Under the pieces are notes generated by a model. That model was not told the origin of the DNA, made no database searches, and was given only the letters and a program-made list of their open reading frames with translations. From Bombus terrestris (Eukaryota; Arthropoda; Insecta; Hymenoptera; Apidae), in contig NW_025963661.1 of NCBI RefSeq assembly GCF_910591885.1, positions 52,664 to 116,663 on the forward strand: a stretch of 64,000 bases of DNA, given 5' to 3'. Positions 12,801 through 24,549 of the stretch are shown here, piece after piece. The stretch's first letter is position 1, and every line of letters starts with the position of its first letter. A program made the position numbers and the translations under genes.

Positions 12801-15800
12801 CCCACGTTGTCCCACGTTGTCCAACGGTGTCCCACGGTGTCCCACGTTGTCCAACGGTGTCCCACGTTGTCCCACGTTGTCCCACGTTGTCCCACGTTGT
12901 CCCACGATGTCCCACGTTGTCCCACGTTGTCCCACGTTGTCCCACGTTGTCCCACGTTGTCCCACGTTGTCCCACGTTGTCCCACGTTGTCCCACGTTGT
13001 CCCACGTTGTCCCACGGTGTCCAACGGTGTCCAACGATGTCCAATGGTGTCCAACGGTGTCCCACGTTGTCCCACGTTGTCCCACGTTGTCCCACGGTGT
13101 CCAACGATGTCCAACGGTGTCCCACGTTGTCCCACGTTGTCCCACGTTGTCCCACGTTGTCCCACGTTGTCCCACGATGTCCCACGTTGTCCCACGTTGT
13201 CCCACGTTGTCCCACGTTGTCCCACGTTGTCCCACGTTGTCCCACGTTGTCCCACGTTGTCCCACGTTGTCCCACGGTGTCCAACGATGCCCAACGGTGT
13301 CCCACGTTGTCCAACGGTGTCCCACGTTGTCCCACGTTGTCCCACGTTGTCCCACGTTGTCCCACGATGTCCCACGTTGTCCCACGTTGTCCCACGTTGT
13401 CCCACGTTGTCCCACGTTGTCCCACGTTGTCCCACGGTGTCCAACGGTGTCCAGCGGTGTACAACGGTGTCCAACGATGTCCAACGGTGTCCAACGGTGT
13501 CCCACGGTGTCCAACGGTGTCCAACGGTGTCCCACGGTGTCCAACGGTGTCCAACGGTGTCCCACGGTGTCCCACGGTGTCCCACGTTGTCCCACGTTGT
13601 CCCACGTTGTCCCACGTTGTCCCACGGTGTCCCACGTTGTCCCACGTTGTCCCACGGTGTCCAACGATGTCCAACGGTGCCCAACGGTGTCCCACGGTGT
13701 CCAACTGTGTCCCACGGTGTCCCACGTTGTCCCACGTTGTCCCACGTTGTCCCACGTTGTCCCACGTTGTCCAACGATATCCAACGGTGTCCCACGTTGT
13801 CCCACGTTGTCCCACGTTGTCCAACGATGTCCAACGGTGTCCCACGTTGTCCCACGTTGTCCCACGTTGTCCCACGTTGTCCAACGATGTCCAACGGTGT
13901 CCCACGTTGTCCCACGTTGTCCCACGTTGTCCCACGTTGTCCCACGTTGTCCCACGTTGTCCAACGGTGTCCAACGGTGTCCCACGTTGTCCCACGTTGT
14001 CCCACGTTGTCCCACGTTGTCCCACGATGTCCCACGTTGTCCAACGATGTCCAACGGTGTCCCACGTTGTCCCACGTTGTCCTACGTTGTCCCACGTTGT
14101 CCCACGTTGTCCCACGTTGTCCCACGTTGTCCCACGTTGTCCCACGGTGTCCAACGGTGTCCAACGATGTCCAACTGTGTCCAACGGTGTCCCACGTTGT
14201 CCCACGTTGTCCCACGTTGTCCCACGTTGTCCCACGTTGTCCAACGATGTCCAACGGTGTCCCACGTTGTCCCACGTTGTCCCACGTTGTCCCACGTTGT
14301 CCAACGATGTCCAACGGTGTCCCACGTTGTCCCACGTTGTCCCACGTTGTCCCACGTTGTCCCACGATGTCCCACGTTGTCCAACGATGTCCAACGGTGT
14401 CCCACGTTGTCCCACGTTGTCCCACGTTGTCCCACGGTGTCCAACGATGTCCAACGGTGTCCAACGGTGTCCCACGGTGTCCCACGTTGTCCCACGTTGT
14501 CCCACGGTGTCCAACGGTGTCCCACGGTGTCCAACGGTGTCCCACGTTGTCCCACGTTGTCCCACGTTGTCCCACGATGTCCCACGTTGTCCCACGTTGT
14601 CCCACGTTGTCCCACGTTGTCCCACGTTGTCCCACGTTGTCCCACGTTGTCCCACGTTGTCCCACGTTGTCCCACGTTGTCCCACGTTGTCCCACGTTGT
14701 CCCACGTTGTCCCACGTTGTCCAACGGTGTCCAACGGTGTCCCACTGTGTCCAACGGTGTCCAACGGTGTCCCACGTTGTCCCACGTTGTCCCACGTTGT
14801 CCCACGTTGTCCCACGTTGTCCCACGATGTCCCACGTTGTCCAACGATGTCCAACGGTGTCCCACGTTGTCCCACGTTGTCCAACGATGTCCAACGGTGT
14901 CCCACGTTGTCCCACGTTGTCCTACGTTGTCCCACGTTGTCCCACGTTGTCCCACGTTGTCCCACGTTGTCCCACGTTGTCCCACGTTGTCCAACGATGT
15001 CCAACGGTGTCCCACGTTGTCCCACGTTGTCCCACGTTGTCCCACGTTGTCCCACGATGTCCCACGTTGTCCAACGATGTCCAACGGTGTCCCACGTTGT
15101 CCCACGTTGTCCTACGTTGTCCCACGTTGTCCCACGTTGTCCCACGTTGTCCCACGTTGTCCCACGTTGTCCCACGGTGTCCAACGGTGTCCCACGTTGT
15201 CCCACGTTGTCCCACGGTGTCCAACGATGTCCAACGGTGTCCAACGGTGTCCCACGGTGTCCAACGATGTCCAACGGTGTCCCACGTTGTCCCACGTTGT
15301 CCCACGTTGTCCCACGTTGTCCCACGTAGTCCCACGTTGTCCCACGTTGTCCCACGTTGTCCCACGTTGTCCCACGTTGTCCCACGTTGTCCCACGTTGT
15401 CCCACGTTGTCCCACGGTGTCCAACGATGTCCAACGGTGTCCAACGGTGTCCCACGATGTCCACCGATGTCCAACGGTGTCCAACGGTGTCCAACGGTGT
15501 CCAACGGTGTCCAACGATGTCCAACGATGTCTAACGGTGTCCCACGTTGTCCCACGTTGTCCCACGTTGTCCCACGTTGTCCCACGTTGTCCCACGTTGT
15601 CCAACGATGTCCAACGGTGTCCCACGTTGTCCCACGTTGTCCCACGTTGTCCCACGTTGTCCCACGATGTCCCACGTTGTCCAACGATGTCCAACGGTGT
15701 CCCACGTTGTCCCACGTTGTCCCACGATGTCCCACGTTGTCCCACGTTGTCCCACGTTGTCCCACGTTGTCCCACGTTGTCCCACGTTGTCCCACGTTGT

Positions 15801-15879
15801 CCCACGGTGTCCAACGGTGTCCCACGTTGTCCCACGTTGTCCCACGTTGTCCCACGTTGTCCCACGTTGTCCCACGTTG
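9190..15879 (+). repeat. 6.69-kb segmental duplication, copy 1 (offset 7,409 bp)
   Basis: Every marker tested in this segment recurs exactly 7,409 bp downstream. Examples are the TTGACCC junction (A at 9,510 and 16,919), TCTCACGTTG (9,560 and 16,969), TCCAAAGATG (10,210 and 17,619), TACAACGGTG (11,160/13,460 and 18,569/20,869), and TCCCACGTAG (TAG ending at 15,329 and 22,738). The left limit is set by a TCCCACGTTG run of four units against three. The right limit is where TCCCACGATG at 15,880 replaces CCCCCCGGTG in the other copy. Only scattered point differences were seen. Confidence 0.92.
15170..15539 (+). repeat. TCCCACGTAG-anchored module, type A copy 1
   Basis: The module is a fixed order of GGTG and GATG units, then four TCCCACGTTG units, one TCCCACGTAG unit (15,320-15,329), a TCCCACGTTG run, TCCCACGATG, TCCACCGATG, four TCCAACGGTG units and TCCAACGATG pairs. 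The same order is found at 22.6, 38.1 and 42.2 kb. The TAG unit ends one forward open frame, which is an incidental effect. Confidence 0.8.
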
Positions 15880-16329
15880 TCCCACGATGTCCACCGATGT
15901 CCAACGGTGTCCCACGTTGTCCCACGTTGTCCCACGTTGTCCCACGTTGTCCCACGATGTCCAACGGTGTCCAACGGTGTCCCACGGTGTCCCACGTTGT
16001 CCCACGTTGTCCCACGGTGTCCAACGATGTCCAACGGTGTCCCACGTTGTCCCACGTTGTCCCACGTTGTCCCACGGTGTCCAACGATGTCCCACGATGT
16101 CCCACGTTGGCCCACGTTGTCCCACGTTGTCCCACGTTGTCCCACGTTGTCCCACGGTGTCCAACGATGTCCAACGGTGTCCCACGTTGTCCAACGGTGT
16201 CCCACGTTGTCCCACGTTGTCCCACGTTGTCCCACGGTGTCCAACGGTGTCCAACGATGTCCCACGTTGTCCCACGTTGTCCCACGTTGTCCCACGTTGT
16301 CCCACGATGTCCCACGTTGTCCCACGTTG

Positions 16330-16338
16330 CCGACGTTG
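16330..16338 (+). repeat. 9-base register-shifting unit CCGACGTTG, second occurrence
   Basis: This 9-mer is identical to that at 8,821 and lies in matching surroundings at an offset of 7,509 bp. The 100-bp difference from the main 7,409-bp offset shows that the block upstream of 16,599 was copied or trimmed separately. Confidence 0.9.
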
Positions 16339-16598
16339 TCCCACGTTGTCCCACGTTGTCCCACGTTGTCCCACGTTGTCCCACGTTGTCCCACGTTGTC
16401 CCACGTTGTCCCACGGTGTCCCACGGTGTCCAACGATGTCCAACGGTGTCCTACGGTGTCCCACGATGTCCAACGGTGTCCCACGGTGTCCCACGTTGTC
16501 CCACGTTGTCCCACGGTGTCCAACGATGTCCAACGGTGTCCCACGTTGTCCCACGTTGTCCCACGTTGTCCCACGGTGTCCAACGATGTCCCACGATG

Positions 16599-19500
16599 TC
16601 CCACGTTGTCCCACGTTGTCCCACGTTGTCCCACGATGTCCCACGTTGTCCCACGTTGTCCCACGTTGTCCCACGTTGTCCCACGTTGTCCCACGTTGTC
16701 CCACGTTGTCCCACGTTGTCCCACGTTGTCCCACGTTGTCCCACGTTGTCCCACGTTGTCCCACGTTGTCCCACGGTGTCCAACGGTGTCCAACGGTGTC
16801 CAACGGTGTCCAACGATGTCCAACGGTGTCCAACGGTGTCCCACGGTGTCCCACGGTGTCCAACGGTGTCCCACGGTGTCCAACGGTGTCCCACGTTGTC
16901 CCACGTTGTCCCACGTTGACCCACGCTGTCCCACGATGTCCCACGTTGTCCAACGATGTCCAACGGTGTCTCACGTTGTCCCACGTTGTCCTACGTTGTC
17001 CCACGGTGTCCAACGATGTCCAACGGTGTCCCACGTTGTCCCACGTTGTCCCACGTTGTCCCACGTTGTCCCACGTTGTCCCACGTTGTCCCACGTTGTC
17101 CCACGTTGTCCCACGTTGTCCAACGATGTCCAACGGTGTCCCACGTTGTCCCACGTTGTCCCACGTTGTCCCACGTTGTCCCACGTTGTCCCACGTTGTC
17201 CCACGTTGTCCCACGTTGTCCCACGTTGTCCCACGTTGTCCCACGATGTCCCACGTTGTCCAACGATGTCCAACGGTGTCCCACGTTGTCCCACGTTGTC
17301 CCACGTTGTCCCACGTTGTCCCACGGTGTCCCACGTTGTCCCACGTTGTCCCACGGTGTCCAACGATGTCCAACGGTGTCCCACGTTGTCCCACGTTGTC
17401 CCACGTTGTCCCACGTTGTCCCACGTTGTCCCACGTTGTCCAACGGTGTCCAACGGTGTCCCACGTTGTCCCACGTTGTCCCACGTTGCCCCACGTTGTC
17501 CCACGTTGCCCCACGTTGTCCCACGGTGTCCAACGGTGTCCCACGTTGTCCCACGTTGTCCCACGTTGTCCCACGTTGTCCCACGTTGTCCCACGTTGTC
17601 CCACGTTGCCCCCCGGTGTCCAAAGATGTCCAACGGTGTCCCACGTTGTCCCACGTTGTCCCACGTTGTCCCACGTTGTCCCACGGTGTCCAACGATGTC
17701 CAACGGTGTCCCACGTTGTCCCACGTTGTCCCACGTTGTCCCACGTTGTCCCACGTTGTCCCACGTTGTCCCACGTTGTCCCACGTTGTCCCACGTTGTC
17801 CCACGGTGTCCAACGATGTCCAACGGTGTCCCACGTTGTCCCACGTTGTCCCACGTTGTCCCACGTTGTCCCACGTTGTCCCACGATGTCCCACGTTGTC
17901 CCACGTTGTCCCACGTTGTCCCACGTTGTCCCACGTTGTCCCACGTTGTCCCACGTTGTCCCACGTTGTCCCACGTTGTCCCACGGTGTCCAACGATGCC
18001 CAACGGTGTCCCACGTTGTCCAACGGTGTCCCACGTTGTCCCACGTTGTCCCACGTTGTCCCACGTTGTCCCACGATGTCCCACGTTGTCCCACGTTGTC
18101 CCACGTTGTCCCACGTTGTCCCACGTTGTCCCACGGTGTCCAACGATGTCCAACGGTGTCCCACGTTGTCCAACGGTGTCCCACGTTGTCCCACGTTGTC
18201 CCACGTTGTCCCACGTTGTCCCACGATGTCCCACGGTGTCCAACGATGTCCAACGGTGTCCAACGGTGTCCCACGGTGTCCAACGGTGTCCCACGTTGTC
18301 CCACGTTGTCCCACGTTGTCCCACGTTGTCCCACGTTGTCCTACGTTGTCCCACGTTGTCCCACGTTGTCCCACGTTGTCCCACGTTGTCCCACGTTGTC
18401 CCACGGTGTCCAACGGTGTCCCACGTTGTCCCACGTTGTCCCACGTTGTCCCACGTTGTCCCACGTTGTCCCACGTTGTCCCACGTTGTCCCACGTTGTC
18501 CCACGTTGTCCCACGTTGTCCCACGTTGTCCCACGTTGTCCCACGGTGTCCAACGGTGTCCAGCGGTGTACAACGGTGTCCAACGATGTCCAACGGTGTC
18601 CAACGGTGTCCCACGGTGTCCAACGGTGTCCAACGGTGTCCCACGGTGTCCAACGGTGTCCAACGGTGTCCCACGGTGTCCAACGGTGTCCCACGTTGTC
18701 CCACGTTGTCCCACGTTGTCCCACGTTGTCCCACGGTGTCCCACGTTGTCCCACGTTGTCCCACGGTGTCCAACGATGTCCAACGGTGCCCAACGGTGTC
18801 CCACGTTGTCCAACTGTGTCCCACGGTGTCCCACGTTGTCCCACGTTGTCCCACGTTGTCCCACGTTGTCCCACGTTGTCCCACGTTGTCCAACGATATC
18901 CAACGGTGTCCCACGTTGTCCCACGTTGTCCCACGTTGTCCCACGTTGTCCCACGTTGTCCCACGTTGTCCAACGATGTCCAACGGTGTCCCACGTTGTC
19001 CCACTTTGTCCCACGTTGTCCCACGTTGTCCAACGATGTCCAACGGTGTCCCACGTTGTCCCACGTTGTCCCACGTTGTCCCACGTTGTCCCACGTTGTC
19101 CCACGTTGTCCAACGGTGTCCAACGGTGTCCCACGTTGTCCCACGTTGTCCCACGTTGTCCCACGTTGTCCCACGGTGTCCAACGGTGTCCCACGTTGTC
19201 CCACGTTGTCCCACGTTGTCCCACGTTGTCCCACGTTGTCCCACGTTGTCCCACGTTGCCCCCCGGTGTCCAACGATGTCCAACGGTGTCCCACGTTGTC
19301 CCACGATGTCCCACGTTGTCCCACGTTGTCCCACGGTGTCCAACGATGTCCAACGGTGTCCCACGTTGTCCCACGTTGTCCCACGTTGTCCCACGTTGTC
19401 CCACGTTGTCCCACGTTGTCCCACGTTGTCCCACGTTGTCCCACGTTGTCCCACGTTGTCCCACGGTGTCCAACGGTGTCCAACGATGTCCCACGTTGTC

Positions 19501-22500
19501 CCACGTTGTCCCACGTTGTCCCACGTTGTCCCACGATGTCCCACGTTGTCCCACGTTGTCCCACGTTGTCCCACGTTGTCCCACGTTGTCCCACGTTGTC
19601 CCACGTTGTCCCACGTTGTCCCACGTTGTCCCACGTTGTCCCACGGTGTCCAACAATGTCCAACGGTGTCCAACGGTGTCCCACGTTGTCCCACGTTGTC
19701 CCACGGTGTCCAACGATGTCCAACGGTGTCCCACGGTGTCCCACGGTGTCCCGCGTTGTCCCACGTTGTCCCACGGTGTCCAACGATGTCCAACGGTGTC
19801 CCACGTTGTCCCACGTTGTCCCACGTTGTCCCACGTTGTCCCACGTTGTCCCACGGTGTCCCACGTTGTCCCACGGTGTCCCACGATGTCCACCGATGTC
19901 CAACGGTGTCCAACGGTGTCCAACGGTGTCCAACGGTGTCCAACGATGTCCAACGATGTCCAACGATGTCCAACGGTGTCCAACGGTGTCCCACGGTGTC
20001 CAGGGGTGTCCCACGTTGTCCCACGTTGTCCCACGTTGTCCCACGTTGTCCCACGTTGTCCCACGTTGTCCCACGGTGTCCAACGGTGTCCAACGATGTC
20101 CAACGGTGTCCAACGGTGTCCCACGATGTCCACCGATGTCCAACGGTGTCCAACGGTGTCCAACGGTGTCCAACGGTGTCCAACGTTGTCCCACGTTGTC
20201 CCACGTTGTCCCACGTTGTCCCACGTTGTCCAACGGTGTCCCACGGTGTCCCACGTTGTCCAACGGTGTCCCACGTTGTCCCACGTTGTCCCACGTTGTC
20301 CCACGTTGTCCCACGATGTCCCACGTTGTCCCACGTTGTCCCACGTTGTCCCACGTTGTCCCACGTTGTCCCACGTTGTCCCACGTTGTCCCACGTTGTC
20401 CCACGTTGTCCCACGTTGTCCCACGGTGTCCAACGGTGTCCAACGATGTCCAATGGTGTCCAACGGTGTCCCACGTTGTCCCACGTTGTCCCACGTTGTC
20501 CCACGGTGTCCAACGATGTCCAACGGTGTCCCACGTTGTCCCACGTTGTCCCACGTTGTCCCACGTTGTCCCACGGTGTCCCACGATGTCCCACGTTGTC
20601 CCACGTTGTCCCACGTTGTCCCACGTTGTCCCACGTTGTCCCACGTTGTCCCACGTTGTCCCACGTTGTCCCACGTTGTCCCACGGTGTCCAACGATGCC
20701 CAACGGTGTCCCACGTTGTCCAACGGTGTCCCACGTTGTCCCACGTTGTCCCACGTTGTCCCACGTTGTCCCACGATGTCCCACGTTGTCCCACGTTGTC
20801 CCACGTTGTCCCACGTTGTCCCACGTTGTCCCACGTTGTCCCACGGTGTCCAACGGTGTCCAGCGGTGTACAACGGTGTCCAACGATGTCCAACGGTGTC
20901 CAACGGTGTCCCACGGTGTCCAACGGTGTCCAACGGTGTCCCACGGTGTCCAACGGTGTCCAACGGTGTCCCACGGTGTCCAACGGTGTCCCACGTTGTC
21001 CCACGTTGTCCCACGTTGTCCCACGTTGTCCCACGGTGTCCCACGTTGTCCCACGTTGTCCCACGGTGTCCAACGATGTCCAACGGTGCCCAACGGTGTC
21101 CCACGGTGTCCAACTGTGTCCCACGGTGTCCCACGTTGTCCCACGTTGTCCCACGTTGTCCCACGTTGTCCCACGTTGTCCAACGATATCCAACGGTGTC
21201 CCACGTTGTCCCACGTTGTCCCACGTTGTCCAACGATGTCCAACGGTGTCCCACGTTGTCCCACGTTGTCCCACGTTGTCCCACGTTGTCCAACGATGTC
21301 CAACGGTGTCCCACGTTGTCCCACGTTGTCCCACGTTGTCCCACGTTGTCCCACGTTGTCCCACGTTGTCCAACGGTGTCCAACGGTGTCCCACGTTGTC
21401 CCACGTTGTCCCACGTTGTCCCACGTTGTCCCACGATGTCCCACGTTGTCCAACGATGTCCAACGGTGTCCCACGTTGTCCCACGTTGTCCTACGTTGTC
21501 CCACGTTGTCCCACGTTGTCCCACGTTGTCCCACGTTGTCCCACGTTGTCCCACGGTGTCCAACGGTGTCCAACGATGTCCAACTGTGTCCAACGGTGTC
21601 CCACGTTGTCCCACGTTGTCCCACGTTGTCCCACGTTGTCCCACGTTGTCCAACGATGTCCAACGGTGTCCCACGTTGTCCCACGTTGTCCCACGTTGTC
21701 CCACGTTGTCCAACGATGTCCAACGGTGTCCCACGTTGTCCCACGTTGTCCCACGTTGTCCCACGTTGTCCCACGATGTCCCACGTTGTCCAACGATGTC
21801 CAACGGTGTCCCACGTTGTCCCACGTTGTCCCACGTTGTCCCACGGTGTCCAACGATGTCCAACGGTGTCCAACGGTGTCCCACGGTGTCCCACGTTGTC
21901 CCACGTTGTCCCACGGTGTCCAACGGTGTCCCACGGTGTCCAACGGTGTCCCACGTTGTCCCACGTTGTCCCACGTTGTCCCACGATGTCCCACGTTGTC
22001 CCACGTTGTCCCACGTTGTCCCACGTTGTCCCACGTTGTCCCACGTTGTCCCACGTTGTCCCACGTTGTCCCACGTTGTCCCACGTTGTCCCACGTTGTC
22101 CCACGTTGTCCCACGTTGTCCCACGTTGTCCAACGGTGTCCAACGGTGTCCCACTGTGTCCAACGGTGTCCAACGGTGTCCCACGTTGTCCCACGTTGTC
22201 CCACGTTGTCCCACGTTGTCCCACGTTGTCCCACGATGTCCCACGTTGTCCAACGATGTCCAACGGTGTCCCACGTTGTCCCACGTTGTCCAACGATGTC
22301 CAACGGTGTCCCACGTTGTCCCACGTTGTCCTACGTTGTCCCACGTTGTCCCACGTTGTCCCACGTTGTCCCACGTTGTCCCACGTTGTCCCACGTTGTC
22401 CAACGATGTCCAACGGTGTCCCACGTTGTCCCACGTTGTCCCACGTTGTCCCACGTTGTCCCACGATGTCCCACGTTGTCCAACGATGTCCAACGGTGTC

Positions 22501-23288
22501 CCACGTTGTCCCACGTTGTCCTACGTTGTCCCACGTTGTCCCACGTTGTCCCACGTTGTCCCACGTTGTCCCACGTTGTCCCACGGTGTCCATCGGTGTC
22601 CCACGTTGTCCCACGTTGTCCCACGGTGTCCAACGATGTCCAACGGTGTCCAACGGTGTCCCACGGTGTCCAACGATGTCCAACGGTGTCCCACGTTGTC
22701 CCACGTTGTCCCACGTTGTCCCACGTTGTCCCACGTAGTCCCACGTTGTCCCACGTTGTCCCACGTTGTCCCACGTTGTCCCACGTTGTCCCACGTTGTC
22801 CCACGTTGTCCCACGTTGTCCCACGGTGTCCAACGATGTCCAACGGTGTCCAACGGTGTCCCACGATGTCCACCGATGTCCAACGGTGTCCAACGGTGTC
22901 CAACGGTGTCCAACGGTGTCCAACGATGTCCAACGATGTCCAACGGTGTCCCACGTTGTCCCACGTTGTCCCACGTTGTCCCACGTTGTCCCACGTTGTC
23001 CCACGTTGTCCAACGATGTCCAACGGTGTCCCACGTTGTCCCACGTTGTCCCACGTTGTCCCACGTTGTCCCACGATGTCCCACGTTGTCCAACGATGTC
23101 CAACGGTGTCCCACGTTGTCCCACGTTGTCCCACGATGTCCCACGTTGTCCCACGTTGTCCCACGTTGTCCCACGTTGTCCCACGTTGTCCCACGTTGTC
23201 CCACGTTGTCCCACGGTGTCCAACGGTGTCCCACGTTGTCCCACGTTGTCCCACGTTGTCCCACGTTGTCCCACGTTGTCCCACGTTG
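16599..23288 (+). repeat. 6.69-kb segmental duplication, copy 2
   Basis: This is the second copy of 9,190-15,879. Point differences noticed include the units at 11,800 against 19,209 and 12,320 against 19,729 (base 8 T/G exchanges), 13,160 against 20,569, and TCTAACGGTG at 15,530 against TCCAACGGTG at 22,939. No length change was found across about 669 units, so this is a young duplication or a recently homogenised pair. Confidence 0.92.
22579..22948 (+). repeat. TCCCACGTAG-anchored module, type A copy 2
   Basis: This copy belongs to the 7,409-bp-offset duplicate of the module at 15,170, with TCCCACGTAG at 22,729-22,738. It has a private TCCATCGGTG unit at 22,589. The segment that follows (to about 23,459) recurs near 42.4-43.1 kb at an offset of 19,630 bp. 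Confidence 0.8.
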
Positions 23289-23528
23289 CCCCCCGGTGTC
23301 CAACGATGTCCAACGGTGTCCCACGTTGTCCCACGGTGTCCAACGATGTCCAACGGTGTCCAACGGTGTCCAACGATGTCCAACGGTGTCCAACGGTGTC
23401 CCACGGTGTCCAACGGTGTCCAACGGTGTCCCACGGTGTCCAACGGTGTCCCACGTTGTCCAACGATGTCCCACGTTGTCCCACGTTGTCCCACGTTGTC
23501 CCACGGTGTCCAACGGTGTCCCACGTTG

Positions 23529-24298
23529 TCCCACGGTGTCCAACGATGTCCAACGGTGTCCAACGGTGTCCCACGGTGTCCAACGATGTCCAACGGTGTC
23601 CCACGTTGTCCCACGTTGTCCCACGTTGTCCCACGTTGTCCCACGTAGTCCCACGTTGTCCCACGTTGTCCCACGTTGTCCCACGTTGTCCCACGTTGTC
23701 CCACGTTGTCCCACGTTGTCCCACGTTGTCCCACGGTGTCCAACGGTGTCCAACGATGTCCAACGGTGTCCAACGGTGTCCCACGATGTCCACCGATGTC
23801 CAACGGTGTCCAACGGTGTCCAACGGTGTCCAACGGTGTCCAACGATGTCCAACGATGTCCAACGATGTCCAACGGTGTCCAACGGTGTCCCACGGTGTC
23901 CAACGGTGTCCCACGTTGTCCCACGTTGTCCCACGTTGTCCCACGTTGTCCCACGTTGTCCCACGTTGTCCCTCGTTGTCCCACGGTGTCCAACGGTGTC
24001 CAACGATGTCCAACGGTGTCCAACGGTGTCCCACGTTGTCCCACGTTGTCCCACGGTGTCCAACGATGTCCAACGGTGTCCCACGTTGTCCCACGTTGTC
24101 CCACGTTGTCCCACGTTGTCCCACGTTGTCCCACGATGTCCCACGTTGTCCCACGTTGTCCCACGTTGTCCCACGTTGTCCCACGTTGTCCCACGTTGTC
24201 CCACGGTGTCCAACGGTGTCCCACGTTGTCCCACGTTGTCCCACGTTGTCCCACGTTGTCCCACGTTGTCCCACGTTGTCCCACGTTGCCCCGCGGTA
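23529..24298 (+). repeat. TCCCACGTAG-anchored module, type B copy 1
   Basis: Type B differs from type A by one extra TCCAACGGTG unit after the TAG-flanking run, and by downstream markers TCCCTCGTTG (23,969) and CCCCGCGGTA (24,289-24,298). The same ordered markers occur near 43.5-44.1 and 47.7-48.4 kb. Confidence 0.8.
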
Positions 24299-24549
24299 TC
24301 CAACGATGTCCAACGGTGTCCCACGTTGTCCCACGTTGTCCCACGTTGTCCCACGTTGTCCCACGGTGTCCAACGATGTCCAACGGTGTCCAACGATGCC
24401 CAACGGTGTCCCACGTTGTCCAACGGTGTCCCACGTTGTCCAACGGTGTCCCACGTTGTCCTACGTTGTCCCACGTTGTCCCACGTTGTCCCACGATGTC
24501 CCACGTTGTCCCACGTTGTCCCACGTTGTCCCACGTTGTCCCACGTTGT

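Larger units (their letters stand above)
1..23288 (+). repeat. Array domain I
   Basis: This part of the array is defined by rare marker units. TCCACTGGTG occurs only near 1,121, 1,231 and 4,561, and TACAACGGTG only at 7,221, 11,160, 13,460, 18,569 and 20,869. TCCAGCGGTG is frequent here and nearly absent until about 56.7 kb. TCCTACGTTG is sparse. The domain is built from nested duplications annotated separately. The right boundary is the end of the second copy of the 7,409-bp-offset duplication. No other sequence lies between the units. Confidence 0.6.

Noticed and set aside
8..22738. Forward open frame of 7,576 codons, and similarly long frames elsewhere on both strands
   Set aside because: The protein is only variants of one decapeptide, the same in all three frames, with no start context, no non-repeat domain and mirror-image frames on the other strand. 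It follows from a stop-free 10-bp repeat and is not evidence of a gene.
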